Below, piece by piece: positions 51,294-61,639 of a stretch of 64,000 nucleotides of DNA; position 1 is the stretch's first letter, and the number at the start of each line of letters is the position of its first letter. The notes beneath the pieces were generated by a model, which ran no database searches, was not told where the DNA came from, and saw only the letters and a list, made by a program, of their open reading frames with translations. Location: assembly GCF_003688555.1 (NCBI RefSeq), contig NZ_REFR01000010.1, positions 310,001 to 374,000 of the forward strand, written 5' to 3'. Origin of the DNA: Eilatimonas milleporae. Its GTDB lineage: Bacteria > Pseudomonadota > Alphaproteobacteria > Sphingomonadales > Kordiimonadaceae. The position numbers and the translations under genes are program-made.

Positions 51294-51956
51294 TTATCGC
51301 GGCAGGTCGCGGTCCCTGATATATTTCTCGATACCGTCCAGCAGCATGTGCAGGGTGGTCTCGAACGTCCGCCCGCCGCTCTCGGCGGCATAGGACGGTA
51401 ACAGGCGGTGCAGGGCGGGATAGTCGGCGACGGGCAGGGCGTCGATCGCTTCCAGCGCCGTTGCATCGGCCGGGCGAAGCAGGCCGCCGATTTCGGCCAT
51501 CGCCAATCCAAGGACGCTCGCATAAAGACCGAAGCCGACGTCGACGATCATGGAATCCGGCACCCCCGCATCGCTCAGCGCCTGATAAATCACTTCCGTG
51601 TTTCTGAGATCTGCCGGCCCGGTCCCGCGAAAGCGCAACAGCAGCTTGAAGGTTTCGGGGTGGCGCTGGGCGAGCGTGTGGCACTGCTGCGCAAGCGAGA
51701 CGATCCGGTCCCGCCAGGGCGCCTTTGGATCGGGAAGCTGTATCGTCTCGTTCAGCGCTTCCGCCATCGCCCGTTCAAGTTCGGCTTTCGATTTGACGTG
51801 ATAGAGCACCGTCATGGGATCGCATCCCACTTTTGCGGCCAGCTTGCGCATGGTGAAGCCGGTCTCGCCTTCCGCCTCGATCAGTGTGATCGCTGTCTGG
51901 ACGATCGCTGCACGCGACAATCCAAGACGGCCACGCTCTTTCAGTTTGTTGTTCAC
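51294..51956 (-). CDS. TetR/AcrR family repressor of the efflux operon
   Basis: 220-aa regulator. The HTH is LSRAAIVQTAITLIEAEGETGFTMRKLAAKVGCDPMTVLYHVKSKAELERAMAEAL. The C-terminal helical ligand-binding domain resembles the TetR_C group. A GTG at 51956 (VNNKLKERGRLGLSR) is a good start; upstream in-frame ATG 52028 would place the operators inside the gene. A minus-strand promoter (TTGTCC, 17 bases, TATATC) overlaps two 15-bp palindromes. It diverges from the RND efflux genes, the classic repressor-pump arrangement. Confidence 0.87.
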   Translation of the reverse strand: MNNKLKERGRLGLSRAAIVQTAITLIEAEGETGFTMRKLAAKVGCDPMTVLYHVKSKAELERAMAEALNETIQLPDPKAPWRDRIVSLAQQCHTLAQRHPETFKLLLRFRGTGPADLRNTEVIYQALSDAGVPDSMIVDVGFGLYASVLGLAMAEIGGLLRPADATALEAIDALPVADYPALHRLLPSYAAESGGRTFETTLHMLLDGIEKYIRDRDLPR

Positions 51957-51976
51957 CGCTACAGATCTCTGTTGAC

Positions 51977-51991
51977 TTCTACGGTGTAGGA
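51977..51991. promoter_or_regulatory. TetR operator, weaker site
   Basis: TTCTACG-G-TGTAGGA, an imperfect 15-bp palindrome, its centre 24 bases from the perfect site at 52001-52015. Confidence 0.6.
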
Positions 51992-52018
51992 TATATTGAC
52001 TCCTACGCCGTAGGACAA
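51990..52018 (-). promoter_or_regulatory. Promoter of the tetR-type gene
   Basis: Minus strand TTGTCC (52018-52013), 17-base spacer, TATATC (51995-51990). The perfect operator lies in the spacer/-35. Confidence 0.55.
52001..52015. promoter_or_regulatory. TetR operator, perfect site
   Basis: TCCTACG-C-CGTAGGA, a perfect 15-bp palindrome with one central base, in the divergent region between the TetR gene and the efflux operon. Confidence 0.75.
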
Positions 52019-52079
52019 GCGTTTCCATGGGGTTGCGCGGTAGCTATCGATCGGACTCGCCAGGATGCTGGAGCGTACA

Positions 52080-53183
52080 ATGGGAAACTTTGCAGGGCGG
52101 GGCCGGCCGGTCGGTTTGTTGGCCGCGATTTGTCTGGCCGCCTTCTCCGCCGTGGCTGGCGAAACGGCCTTCGCCCGGGACGACGGGGCCGTGTCCGCCG
52201 CCACACCGCCGCTGGTCAGGCTTATGACGGTGCCGGCGCCGACCGCTGTTCAGAAGCGCAGATTCTACGGTCGGGTCGCCGCAAGACAGACGGTGGATCT
52301 GGCGTTTCAGGTCGCCGGCAGAATTGAACGTCTGCCCCTGCTCGAAGGGGACCGGGTCAAGGCCGGCAGTCTGGTTGCCGAGCTGGACCTGCTGAATTTC
52401 CAGCTGGCGGTCGAACGCGCGGAACTCAATCTTGAGCAGGCCGAACGCGACTACAGACGCAATACCAAGCTGGCGTCCCGGCAGGCTGTTTCCGCGGTGC
52501 GTGCCGAGGATGCGGAGACGGTTCGGGATCTGGCGCGCGTGGCGCTCAGCCAGGCCCGCGACGACTTGGCCGAGGCAACGTTGACAGCCCCCTTCGACGG
52601 TCTTGTGGCCATAAGGGTTGTCGACAACTATACCACCGTGGCGGCCGGTCAGCCTGTTCTGCGTCTCCACGACATGTCCGAACTGCGGGTCGAGATCGAC
52701 TTTCCCGAGCAGTTGCTGCGCCGTGTCCCGAGCCTGGGGGACGTCCGCTTCGAGACGGTGCTTGATGCCGGTATAGGGCCGGTGACGCTGGCCTTGCGCG
52801 AATATCGTGCCGAAACGGCCGCGATCGGGCAGAGTTATCTGGTCTCCCTTGCCGTTCCGCCGCGTCACGCGGGAAACCTGCTGCCGGGCGCTGTCACCAC
52901 CGTCACGGCGTATCTGCGCCAGGACGATACCGACCTGATCCAGCTTCCCGTCACGGCGATCCAGTTGAACGCCGACCGCACGGCGAGCGTGATGCTGTTC
53001 GCGGGGGATGCGGATCGTGGCACGGTCCGCCGGCTGCGTGTCGCGGTCGTGGCGATCGACGGCACGGCGGTCGCGGTTCAGGGCGCCTTGATGCCCGGCC
53101 AGGAGATTGTCGCGACCGGTGGACATCTGCTCCGGGACGGTCAGGCGGTGCGCCGTTTCCAGGGCTTCGATTTGGTGCACTGA
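52080..53183 (+). CDS. RND efflux periplasmic adaptor (membrane fusion protein)
   Basis: 367-aa exported adaptor. Signal peptide GLLAAICLAAFSAVAGETAFA; a lipoyl-like half-motif (VDLAFQVAGRIERLPLLEGDRVKAGSLVAELD); a coiled-coil hairpin (NFQLAVERAELNLEQAERDYRRNTKLASRQ ... ARDDLAEATLTAPFDGLVA); beta-barrel and membrane-proximal domains. It joins the RND pump to an outer-membrane channel, whose gene is absent here. Start ATG 52080 follows CTGGAGCGTACA. The pump gene follows by one base. Confidence 0.9.
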   Translation: MGNFAGRGRPVGLLAAICLAAFSAVAGETAFARDDGAVSAATPPLVRLMTVPAPTAVQKRRFYGRVAARQTVDLAFQVAGRIERLPLLEGDRVKAGSLVAELDLLNFQLAVERAELNLEQAERDYRRNTKLASRQAVSAVRAEDAETVRDLARVALSQARDDLAEATLTAPFDGLVAIRVVDNYTTVAAGQPVLRLHDMSELRVEIDFPEQLLRRVPSLGDVRFETVLDAGIGPVTLALREYRAETAAIGQSYLVSLAVPPRHAGNLLPGAVTTVTAYLRQDDTDLIQLPVTAIQLNADRTASVMLFAGDADRGTVRRLRVAVVAIDGTAVAVQGALMPGQEIVATGGHLLRDGQAVRRFQGFDLVH

Positions 53184-53184
53184 C

Positions 53185-56100
53185 ATGATCACCCTCTCCA
53201 CCAGGGCGATCGAGCGCCCCTTGAACACATGGATCCTGATCCTCTTTTGTGTCTTCGGGGGGCTTTGGGGTTTCCTGAATGCCGGCCGGCTGGAAGACCC
53301 GGCCTTTACCATCAAGGAGGCGGTCGTCGTGACGCTTTACCCCGGCGCCACCGCTGCCGAGGTCGCGCGGGAGGTCAGCGAGCCTCTGGAAGCGGCCATC
53401 CAGAAGATGAGCCAGGTCCAGACGATCACATCACGCAACCGCCCCGGTGTTTCCGAGATCACGGTTGAGATCAAGCCCACCTATGACAGCGGCGAGCTTC
53501 CGCAAATCTGGGACGAACTGCGCAACGAGGTCGGCGACGCCGCCGTTGCTCTGCCGCAGGTTGCCGGCGCGCCAATGGTCAACGACACTTTCGGCGATGT
53601 GTACGGCATATTCTATGCCGTTACGACACCGGGCTTCAGCGACACTCAGATACATGCCATCGCGACGTTTCTGCGCCGTCAGCTTCTGACCGTCGACGGC
53701 GTTGCCGATGTCGAGATCCAGGGCTTGCCCGAAGAGGCCATCTTTGTCTCGCCCTGGAATGAGCAGATGGTCCAATTGGGTGTTCCGCCCGGTACCATCA
53801 TTGATGCCATTGCCAACAGTGACCGGCTTGAGGATGCCGGCTCGGCGCGGAACGGTCAGGCGCGTGTCCAGATTGAAGCGCCTGCCCCTTACGACACGAC
53901 GGAAGCCATTGCCGGTTTGACATTCGGTTTCAGGGGGCAAGTGCTCAACCTCTTCGATGTCTCCGACGTTTACAGGGCGCGTGTCGACGAACCGATGAAC
54001 ATCGTACGCTTCAACGGTGAAGAAGCGTTCACATTCGCTGTTTCCGGCATTCCCGGGGTCAACATCGTCGATGTCGGCTATGCCGTCGAACGGCACGTTG
54101 CCGCGCTGGCGCCGGAATTGCCGGTTGGCGTCGAGGTGCGGCCGATATACGAGCAGCACCGGGTTGTTGAAGAGGCGAACGACGACTTTCTCATCAGCCT
54201 TGCCCTCTCGGTCGGCATCGTCATCGGCATTCTTGCCATTTTAATGGGATGGCGCGCCGCCATTGTCGTCGGTGCAACCCTGGTCCTGACCGTCAATTCC
54301 ACCTTCTTTTTCATGGCGCTCTTCGACATTCAGATGGAACGGATCTCGCTTGGCGCGCTGATCATCGCCATGGGCATGCTGGTCGATAACGCCATCGTCA
54401 TTGCCGAGGGCATGCAGACCAGAATGCGGCAGGGCATGTCGGCACGGGATGCGGTGGACGGGATTGCCTCCCGGACGTCGCTGCCTCTGCTCGGCGCCAC
54501 GGTGATCGGCATCATGGCCTTCGCCGGGATCGGGACGAGCCCCGACGCCACCGGCGAATTCCTGTTCTCGCTGTTCGCGGTGATTTCGCTGTCCCTGTCC
54601 ATGAGCTGGATTCTCGCGGTGACCGCCACGCCCCTGATGGGACGCTGGCTGTTCCGCATCGGTGCGCCCGGCAAGGATGGCGATGCCTACAATGGCCTGC
54701 TTTTTCGCGCCTATGGCCGCCTTTTGGCTCTCGCCCTGCGGCTGCGCTGGCCCGTGACCGTATCCCTCGTTGCCCTGACCGTTCTCTGCATGGTCGGCTT
54801 TGGAAAGGTGCAGCAGCAGTTCTTTCCCTTTTCGACCACGCCTCTTTTCTATCTCAATTACAAGCTGTCGCAGGGCAGCAGCATCCGGGAAACCTCGGCG
54901 GATATGACGGTTCTGGAGGACTGGCTGCTGGCCCGCGATGATGTGGTCGCCGTGACAACGTCCGTGGGGTTCGGTGTTTCGCGCTTCATGCTGACCTATG
55001 ACCCCGAGCGGCCGGACCCGTCATACGGACAATTGATTGTACGGACACAGTCGGCCGAAGCCATTCCGCGCCTGATGGCGGATCTGAAGCAAGTCGCGGC
55101 ACAGGCCCTCCCTCATGCCGAGGCGCGGACGGAGCGGCTTGTCTACGGCCCGCCGGTCACGGCGGATCTGGAGCCGCGCTTCAGCGGCAAGGACCCGGAT
55201 GTGCTGCGGGCATTGGCGGGGCAGGCCGCCGCGATCATGCATGACACACCGTCCATAATGGATGTGCGTCTGGATTGGCGGGAACGCGAAGTCGCGATGA
55301 GGCCGATCTATGTCGCGGAACGCGCCCAGGCGGTGGGCGTCGCGCGGGAAGAGGTCGCGCAGGCGCTCCTGTTGGCGTCCGACGGGGTGTTCGCCGGGCA
55401 GCTTCGCGAAGATGACCGGCTGGTCCCGATCTATGTCCGTCTTCCCGCGTATGTTCGCGCCCGCAGCGGTGCGTTGCTGGATCAGGTTGTCTATTCGGAC
55501 GCCGCCGGGGAATATGTTCCGATCACCCAGTTCGTCGACGGCTTTGCTGTCGAGGTGCGCGACACGCTTGTGCATCGGCGGGACCGGGCGCCGACACTGA
55601 CCGTTCAGGCCGATACCGTCGACGGGGTGACGCCGGCGACGGCGCTCGCCCAGGTCCGTGACCGCATCGAAGCCATCCCGTTGCCGGTTGGCTATCATCT
55701 TGAGTGGGGCGGCGAGTTCGAGGAATCGACCGACGCGCAAATGTCGCTCGCCCGCCAGTTGCCGATCGGGTTCCTGCTGATGATCCTGATCTCGATCCTG
55801 TTGTTCGGCCGTTTGCGCCAGCCTTTCGTCATCTGGATGCTTGTGCCGATGGCGGTCAACGGCGTCACCCTTGGCCTTCTCGCGACCGGCCTGCCATTCT
55901 CGTTCACGGCACTTCTGGGACTGTTGAGCCTGTCGGGCATGTTGATCAAGAATGGCATCGTCCTGGTCGAGGAAATCGATGCTCAGAGACGATCCGGCCT
56001 TGACCGTCTGGACGCCATCGTGTCCGCCAGCAAGTCACGCCTCTATCCCGTCACCCTTGCCGCCGGCACCACCATTCTCGGGATGGTCCCGCTTCTGAGC

Positions 56101-56208
56101 GATGCATTCTTTGCCTCCATGGCCGTGACGATCATGGGGGGCTTGGCCTTCGCGACGTTTTTGACACTCATCGCCGCCCCGGTGTTTTATCGCCTCGTCA
56201 TTCGCTAG
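53185..56208 (+). CDS. RND-family efflux permease (HAE1 type)
   Basis: 1007-aa inner-membrane proton-driven efflux pump of the AcrB/HAE1 type. ATG 53185 opens ITLSTRAIERPLNTWILILFCVFGGLWG, the first membrane helix; two large periplasmic loops follow. The central motif GALIIAMGMLVDNAIVIAEGM carries the intramembrane Asp. The late helices (FLLMILISILLFGRL, LGLLSLSGMLIKNGIVLVEEID, LAAGTTILGMVPLL) match the duplicated half. It is coupled to the adaptor gene (1 base) and probably repressed by the divergent TetR protein. The substrate is unknown. Confidence 0.93.
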   Translation: MITLSTRAIERPLNTWILILFCVFGGLWGFLNAGRLEDPAFTIKEAVVVTLYPGATAAEVAREVSEPLEAAIQKMSQVQTITSRNRPGVSEITVEIKPTYDSGELPQIWDELRNEVGDAAVALPQVAGAPMVNDTFGDVYGIFYAVTTPGFSDTQIHAIATFLRRQLLTVDGVADVEIQGLPEEAIFVSPWNEQMVQLGVPPGTIIDAIANSDRLEDAGSARNGQARVQIEAPAPYDTTEAIAGLTFGFRGQVLNLFDVSDVYRARVDEPMNIVRFNGEEAFTFAVSGIPGVNIVDVGYAVERHVAALAPELPVGVEVRPIYEQHRVVEEANDDFLISLALSVGIVIGILAILMGWRAAIVVGATLVLTVNSTFFFMALFDIQMERISLGALIIAMGMLVDNAIVIAEGMQTRMRQGMSARDAVDGIASRTSLPLLGATVIGIMAFAGIGTSPDATGEFLFSLFAVISLSLSMSWILAVTATPLMGRWLFRIGAPGKDGDAYNGLLFRAYGRLLALALRLRWPVTVSLVALTVLCMVGFGKVQQQFFPFSTTPLFYLNYKLSQGSSIRETSADMTVLEDWLLARDDVVAVTTSVGFGVSRFMLTYDPERPDPSYGQLIVRTQSAEAIPRLMADLKQVAAQALPHAEARTERLVYGPPVTADLEPRFSGKDPDVLRALAGQAAAIMHDTPSIMDVRLDWREREVAMRPIYVAERAQAVGVAREEVAQALLLASDGVFAGQLREDDRLVPIYVRLPAYVRARSGALLDQVVYSDAAGEYVPITQFVDGFAVEVRDTLVHRRDRAPTLTVQADTVDGVTPATALAQVRDRIEAIPLPVGYHLEWGGEFEESTDAQMSLARQLPIGFLLMILISILLFGRLRQPFVIWMLVPMAVNGVTLGLLATGLPFSFTALLGLLSLSGMLIKNGIVLVEEIDAQRRSGLDRLDAIVSASKSRLYPVTLAAGTTILGMVPLLSDAFFASMAVTIMGGLAFATFLTLIAAPVFYRLVIR

Positions 56209-56478
56209 CGTCTGCCATTGCCGGGTCATTCAGCTTCGTATTCGCTTGGCACGCACAAAGAGGCCCCGAAAAAACGCACCGCTCCGACGGCGAAAGACGC
56301 TCGCATTCATGTTCCCGCGTGGCGGAGAGTGAGAGGGTTTACATGCTGTTTGGTCAGGATGTCCGGGCTTTGGCGGCAGAGCAGATAGTGGCTTTCGCAA
56401 AGGTCACGATCTATAAGAAATACCCAGCGTTCGCATTGAATTCACCATTCAGAATCTTGAACATCGAAGGAGTCTGGC

Positions 56479-56949
56479 ATGCCTGAAGAAAACGACGTCC
56501 GCATTGAACGGGGACCCGGACGGCATCTGGTCGGTCTGCGCCGAACTGTAAAGATGGCCGAAGCGCCGTCAGTCTGCCCGCAAATGTGGGCTGAGCTCGT
56601 GCCGTCCGTGCCTCTGCCGGGGCAGGCGGAGCCGGTCATGTACGGTGTGAATGACGCCGTCGATATGGCGGGAGGGCAGTGGGATTATATGGTGGCGGTC
56701 GAAGTCACGACACCGGATATGTCTGACGGACATGATCACCTTGCATTACAGCCGTCTGCGTATGCGGTTCTCACCCATCGCGGTCCGGCCGGCGAGTTGG
56801 GGCAGAGCTATCAATGGTTCTTCAATGACTGGCTGCCCGCCTCCGGCAAGGAGCTGTCGGCGGCACCGTCCTATGAACGCTATGGCCCGGGATATGATCC
56901 GCAAACAATGTCAGGGGATACTGAAATCTGGTTTCCGCTCAAGACGTGA
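56479..56949 (+). CDS. GyrI-like/AraC effector-binding domain protein
   Basis: 156-aa stand-alone effector-binding domain (GyrI/BmrR ligand fold): VRIERGPGRHLVGLRRTVKM, WAELVPSVPLPG, MYGVNDAVDM-type strand and DYMVAVEVTT, PSAYAVLTHRGPAGELGQSYQWFFNDWLPASG, TEIWFPL at the C terminus. It has no DNA-binding part. Such proteins bind small amphipathic ligands. It lies after the efflux operon and overlaps by about 70 bases the convergent GIY-YIG gene end. The start follows AACATCGAAGGAGTCTGGC. Confidence 0.8.
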   Translation: MPEENDVRIERGPGRHLVGLRRTVKMAEAPSVCPQMWAELVPSVPLPGQAEPVMYGVNDAVDMAGGQWDYMVAVEVTTPDMSDGHDHLALQPSAYAVLTHRGPAGELGQSYQWFFNDWLPASGKELSAAPSYERYGPGYDPQTMSGDTEIWFPLKT

Positions 56950-57305
56950 CGCACCCGCTGACATTCGAGAACGGGCGCTTGGGCCTGCCATGTCGACACC
57001 TTGTACCGAAGCGAAATCCGCGAGCCGGCCGGGATGCCCGCGCTCTGTAAAGCCGGGGAAACACCGGTCAGGCCGGACCCGGATTTGAAATATCGTTCCA
57101 GCGACAGTGGGGTCTCGGCCATGCCGACAGAGACGTACGCTTTTAACTCAGCGGGCAGGAAAGCTTTGGTCGACGGCACCCGACCGGTGTCGTGCGTATG
57201 CTTGCGCTGTTTCAGGTCACTGGTGGACCCTACATAAATGTCGCCGTTTTTCAGTTCGAGAAAATAGACGGACCCGCATGGGATTTTCAGCCTTCCTACG
57301 CCCAT
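56880..57305 (-). CDS. GIY-YIG domain protein with unusual C-terminal extension
   Basis: 141-aa protein. Residues ~8-80 are a GIY-YIG nuclease-like domain: GSVYFLELKNGDIYVGSTSDLKQRKHTHDTGRVPS, then LKAYVSVG and LERYFKSGSG. After GSG the usual short basic end is replaced by about 60 unrelated residues that run antisense to the gene at 56479-56949, where the two overlap by 70 bases; a frameshift or 3' loss is possible. Start ATG 57305 (MGVGRLKIPCGSV) opens the domain. Function (DNA repair-like) is uncertain. Confidence 0.65.
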   Translation of the reverse strand: MGVGRLKIPCGSVYFLELKNGDIYVGSTSDLKQRKHTHDTGRVPSTKAFLPAELKAYVSVGMAETPLSLERYFKSGSGLTGVSPALQSAGIPAGSRISLRYKVSTWQAQAPVLECQRVRHVLSGNQISVSPDIVCGSYPGP

Positions 57306-57520
57306 ATTGCAGTCGGGGCTTCGGAAGACACGCCTACGCCTATATCGCCTTCGCATGTCAGGCCCCAAGTGGCCTGCCACCCGAAGCCGAAGGCGCAGGG
57401 TGCTGGAAAATTGTTCGATATTTGGAAGCACCCCAGGGCGCGACTGCGCCCCGGCCGGTCAGGCCGCCCTCGCGGAGCAGGCCGCGGTTAGCGGCCCTGC
57501 GTGAGCGCAAAAAATTATGG

Positions 57521-57607
57521 CGGGCAGGGTGGGATTCGAACCCACGAAGGGCTTGCACCCTTGCCGGTTTTCAAGACCGGTGCATTCAACCGCTCTGCCA
57601 CCTGCCC
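57521..57607 (-). tRNA. tRNA-Ser (anticodon UGA)
   Basis: 87-nt serine tRNA on the minus strand. Acceptor stem GGGCAGG/CCTGCCC, D arm, anticodon loop CTTGAAA within CCGGT ... ACCGG (anticodon UGA), long variable arm typical of tRNA-Ser, and T arm GTGGG-TTCGAAT-CCCAC with discriminator G. CCA is not encoded. Confidence 0.95.
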
Positions 57608-57941
57608 GGCGGGATACTGGCTGAAACCCTGCGGCTTATAGAAAAGTCGGCGCGGTGCGTCCAGCCCCCGCGTGTGATCCTTTGCACTTTTGCCATGTCC
57701 GTTGCGGTAGAGCCGATTTCCCGTGCTCGGCTGGGCCGTGCTGAGCGCAGCGTCCTACCGTCCGCCGCACCGTGCTTGCGCTGTGTGATGCGACTTGCTA
57801 GACACATCGGCAGGATACGAAGGGGCACAAGATATCGTGGGTCAGGGGCATCTCCCGCCATTCATCCTGTGGCCGTTTCGTCCGGCCCGTCAGGGCCGCA
57901 TCCCTGAAAGACCGCATTGAAACAAAAAGAAGGGCCAGCCG
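57608..57941. other. 334-base gap between tRNA-Ser and gyrA
   Basis: No gene or clear repeat was seen. It should contain the promoter of gyrA and the divergent promoter of the tRNA. Open frames here on both strands lack ribosome sites and family features. Confidence 0.5.
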
Positions 57942-60707
57942 TTGAGCGACACCCCGTCCATCAGCCCCGAAGATCGCGACATCAAGCCGATCACCATCGA
58001 AGAGGAAATGAAAGCGTCCTATCTGGATTACGCCATGAGCGTGATCGTCAGCCGGGCGCTGCCGGATGTCCGCGACGGGCTGAAGCCGGTGCACCGGCGC
58101 ATCCTCTATTCGATGCATGAAAACGGCTATGAATGGAACAAGCCATACCGCAAGTCCGCGCGCATCGTCGGCGACGTCATGGGTAAATATCACCCCCACG
58201 GCGACAGCGCCATTTACGACGCGCTGGTACGCATGGCCCAGGATTTCTCCATGCGCGCGCCGCTCATCGACGGGCAGGGCAATTTCGGCTCCATGGACGG
58301 CGACGGCGCGGCGGCCATGCGCTACACCGAAGCCCGCATGGCCAAGATTTCCTCCACCATCCTGGCCGACATCGACAAGGACACGGTGGATTTCCAGCCC
58401 AACTATGATGAAAGCGAAAGCGAGCCGAAAGTGCTGCCGGCGCGCTTTCCCAACCTTTTGGTCAATGGCGGGGCCGGTATTGCCGTCGGCATGGCCACCA
58501 ACATCCCGCCCCACAATCTGGGCGAGGTCATCGACGGTGTGCTGGCGCTGATCGACGATCCCGAAATCGACACCGCCGGCCTGATGGACCATATCAAGGG
58601 CCCGGATTTTCCGACTGGCGGCATCATTCTCGGCGGCGCCGGCATCCGTCAGGCGTTCGAGACCGGGCGCGGCTCCATCACCATCCGCAGCCGCAGCCAT
58701 TTCGAGGAGATCCGCAAGGACCGTGAGGCCATCGTCATCACCGAAATTCCCTTCATGGTGAACAAGGCCTCGATGATCGAGAAAATCGCCGAAAATGTGC
58801 AGAGCAAGCGCATCGAGGGCATTTCCGACATCCGCGATGAATCCGACCGCGACGGTGTCCGCGTGGTGATCGAGCTGAAGCGCGATGCGGTCGCCGACGT
58901 GGTGCTGAACCAGCTCTACCGTTTCACCCCCGTGCAGACCAGTTTCGGCATCAACATGCTGGCGCTGAACGGCGGCCGGCCCGAACAGCTGCCCTTGCGT
59001 GCCATTTTGCAGGCATTCATCGATTTCCGCGAGGAGGTCATCACCCGCCGCACCAAGTTCGAACTGAACAAGGCGCGCGACCGGGCGCATATCATGGTCG
59101 GCCTGGTGACGGCGGTGGCCAATATCGACGAGGTGGTCGCCATCATCCGCGGTGCCTCCTCGCCGGCCGCCGCACGCGAGGCCCTGATGACGCGCGCCTG
59201 GAATGCCGGCGACATTCTGCCCTATCTGGAACTGATCAGCGAGACCGGCACCCTGTCCGACGACGGCTACCGCCTGTCGGAAATTCAGGTCAAGGCCATT
59301 CTCGACCTGCGCCTGCACCGGTTGACCGCGCTCGGCCGCGATGAAATCGGCGAGGAATTGAAGGAACTGGCCGACAGGATTCGCGGCTATCTGGAAATTC
59401 TCGGCTCGCGCGTGCGTTTGTTCGAGGTGCTGCGCGGCGAACTGGACGCCGTGCGCGCCGAATTCGCCAATGACCGCCGCACGGAAATCGACCTGGCCAG
59501 CGCCGAGGCGTTCGACGATGAGGACCTGATCGCCCGCGAGGACATGGTCGTTACCGTCACCCATTCCGGCTATATCAAGCGGGTGCCGCTGGCCACCTAC
59601 CGGGCACAGCGGCGCGGCGGCAAGGGTCGCTCCGGCATGCAGACGAAGGAGGAGGATTTCCTGTCCACCGTCTTTGTCGCCGACACCCATACGCCGGTGC
59701 TGTTCTTCTCCACCTTCGGGCAGGTCTACAAGATGAAGGTGTGGCGCCTGCCGCTCGGCACGCCCCAGTCGCGCGGCAAGGCGATCATCAACCTGTTGCC
59801 GCTGAAACCGGGCGAAAGCATCGCCACCATTCTGCCCCTGCCGGAAGACGAGGACAGCTGGGCCGACCTGAACGTCATGTTCGCCACCGCGCACGGCAAT
59901 GTCCGCCGCAACCGTCTGTCCGATTTTTCCAATGTCATGTCCAACGGCAAGATCGCCATCCGCTTCGCCGATGAGGACGACAGCCTGATCGGTGTCGCCG
60001 TCTGCACGGAAGACGACGACGTGCTGCTGGCGGCGGCCGGCGGGCGCGCCATCCGCTTCCCGGCGACCAAGGTGCGTCTGTTCGCCGGCCGGACATCGAC
60101 CGGCGTGCGCGGCATGATGCTGGGCGCGGGCGACCATGTGGTCTCCATGTGTATCCTCAACGGTGCCGATGCCGACGCCGACGAACGTGACGCATATCTG
60201 CGCGCCGCCGCGTGGAAGGCCGAACCCGCCGAGGCAACGCTGAGCGCCGAGCGCATGGCCGACCTGGCCGGCAGGGAACAGTTTCTGCTGTCCGTGACCG
60301 CGAACGGTTTCGGCAAACGTTCCTCCAGTCATGAATACAGGCTGACCAACCGGGGCGGGCAGGGCATCTGGAACGGCCCGTCCGATGAGCGGATGCGCGG
60401 CCAGATCGGGCCGGTCGTCTCCGTCTTTCCCATCAATCCGGATGATCAGGTGATGATGGTCACCGATCAGGGCAAGCTGATCCGCATTCCCGTGCACGAT
60501 GTGCGCATCGCCGCGCGCAACACCAAAGGGGTCACCATGTTCAAGGTCACGGACGATGAGCATATCGTCTCCGTCGCCTATCTGGGTGACGCCGGGGCCG
60601 AGGATGATGACGAGCATGACGAAGACGGCCCCGAAACCGGGACCGCCGATCCTGAAGCCGTCGACACTCAGACCAGCGCCAACAGCACTGGTGGGGAAGA
60701 GGAATAA
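57942..60707 (+). CDS. gyrA: DNA gyrase subunit A
   Basis: 921-aa breakage-reunion subunit of DNA gyrase. TTG start at 57942 follows AGAAGGGCCAGCCG. Catalytic Tyr128 lies in [10 protein letters not shown]; the quinolone-determining region [13 protein letters not shown] has Ser89 and Asp93, the sensitive-type residues. The GyrA box [11 protein letters not shown] (residues ~555) distinguishes it from ParC. The C-terminal DNA-wrapping beta-pinwheel follows, ending in an acidic tail. A clear housekeeping gene; LysE-type is convergent and coaD downstream. Confidence 0.97.
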   Translation: MSDTPSISPEDRDIKPITIEEEMKASYLDYAMSVIVSRALPDVRDGLKPVHRRILYSMHENGYEWNKPYRKSARIVGDVMGKYHPHGDSAIYDALVRMAQDFSMRAPLIDGQGNFGSMDGDGAAAMRYTEARMAKISSTILADIDKDTVDFQPNYDESESEPKVLPARFPNLLVNGGAGIAVGMATNIPPHNLGEVIDGVLALIDDPEIDTAGLMDHIKGPDFPTGGIILGGAGIRQAFETGRGSITIRSRSHFEEIRKDREAIVITEIPFMVNKASMIEKIAENVQSKRIEGISDIRDESDRDGVRVVIELKRDAVADVVLNQLYRFTPVQTSFGINMLALNGGRPEQLPLRAILQAFIDFREEVITRRTKFELNKARDRAHIMVGLVTAVANIDEVVAIIRGASSPAAAREALMTRAWNAGDILPYLELISETGTLSDDGYRLSEIQVKAILDLRLHRLTALGRDEIGEELKELADRIRGYLEILGSRVRLFEVLRGELDAVRAEFANDRRTEIDLASAEAFDDEDLIAREDMVVTVTHSGYIKRVPLATYRAQRRGGKGRSGMQTKEEDFLSTVFVADTHTPVLFFSTFGQVYKMKVWRLPLGTPQSRGKAIINLLPLKPGESIATILPLPEDEDSWADLNVMFATAHGNVRRNRLSDFSNVMSNGKIAIRFADEDDSLIGVAVCTEDDDVLLAAAGGRAIRFPATKVRLFAGRTSTGVRGMMLGAGDHVVSMCILNGADADADERDAYLRAAAWKAEPAEATLSAERMADLAGREQFLLSVTANGFGKRSSSHEYRLTNRGGQGIWNGPSDERMRGQIGPVVSVFPINPDDQVMMVTDQGKLIRIPVHDVRIAARNTKGVTMFKVTDDEHIVSVAYLGDAGAEDDDEHDEDGPETGTADPEAVDTQTSANSTGGEEE

Positions 60708-60755
60708 TCCTCTTTCCCGCCCGCCTGCCGTCCATATTCTCTATTAGGCCGCTTT

Positions 60756-61391
60756 TCAGGGATTGAGAAACAGCAGAACCAGCGCGCCGAGGCCGAGCAC
60801 GCCGGCCGACAGGCGGCCTGCCGCCCGCATCGTCCTGCCGCGTGCGAAGACCCGGCGCAGACGGGCGGCGGCGGCCACCCACAGACAGTCGATGCTGACG
60901 GATATGACGAGGAAGCTCACCGTCAGCAGCGCCAGTTGCGGTTCCACCGGACGGCTGTTCGAGAGGAATTGCGGGAAAAAGGCGGCGAAAAAGATCACCA
61001 CTTTCGGGTTCGTCAGCGCGATCCACAACGACCGCCCGTATGCGCTCAGGGCGCTCCGCTCTGTCGGCAGATCATCCTCGCCGATCCGCCCCTGTGGTGT
61101 GGACCGGAAGGCGCGCACCGCCAGATAGATCAGATACGCCGCCCCGGCATAGCGTATGGCATCCAGCGCCAGCGGGATTTGTTCCAGCAGAAAGGCGAAT
61201 CCGGCAAGATAAAGCCCCAGATACAGCATCGCCATTGTCGTCGCCCCCAGCGCCACGGCAAGGCCGAAGCGGGCGCCGTGCTGCAGGGTTTCGGCGATGA
61301 TCAGGCTGACGATCGGGCCCGGTGTGATGATCAGCAAGGCCGACGTCACCAGGAAAAGCCCGTACAGCGCCGGGTCGACGATAGCGGTCAT
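60756..61391 (-). CDS. LysE/RhtB family amino acid exporter
   Basis: 211-aa membrane exporter. Start ATG 61391 (MTAIVDPALYGLFLVTSALL) opens the first helix; IITPGPIVSLIIAETLQHGARFGLAVALG carries the conserved PGP motif, AIRYAGAAYLIYLAVRAFRS the third helix region, and LWIALTNPKVVIFFAAFFPQFL the LTNPK signature. Probably six membrane segments. The substrate (amino acid or homoserine lactone type) is not determined. Convergent with gyrA. Confidence 0.87.
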   Translation of the reverse strand: MTAIVDPALYGLFLVTSALLIITPGPIVSLIIAETLQHGARFGLAVALGATTMAMLYLGLYLAGFAFLLEQIPLALDAIRYAGAAYLIYLAVRAFRSTPQGRIGEDDLPTERSALSAYGRSLWIALTNPKVVIFFAAFFPQFLSNSRPVEPQLALLTVSFLVISVSIDCLWVAAAARLRRVFARGRTMRAAGRLSAGVLGLGALVLLFLNP

Positions 61392-61639
61392 GTGACAGGG
61401 TCCTTGTCGTTCATGTGCCGTGGGATGATCCGCCGGTCCTCGCAGGCGCCAGTATCCCCGGTGTGGCAGGCTTGTGGTTCGTTTGGGCCGTATTCTGCCG
61501 TATTCCGCTTGAGTTTTGCCTTTTCTTGACCGATGGTGCGCAAAATACAGCCTGTTGCAATCTCTTTGATGGGGGCGCGGCACGGAACCGGTCATGTCAG
61601 TTGTCATGTCGCTTGGGTTTTACAGTTCGGGGGAAACGC

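Noticed and set aside
57107-57907. 266-codon plus-strand open frame across the tRNA region
   Set aside because: It contains WDSNPRRACTLAG, a translation of the antisense of tRNA-Ser, a common false gene.
57798-60617. 939-codon minus-strand open frame
   Set aside because: It is the shadow of gyrA in a GC-rich third-position frame; the His/Asp/Gly/Val-rich translation matches no family.
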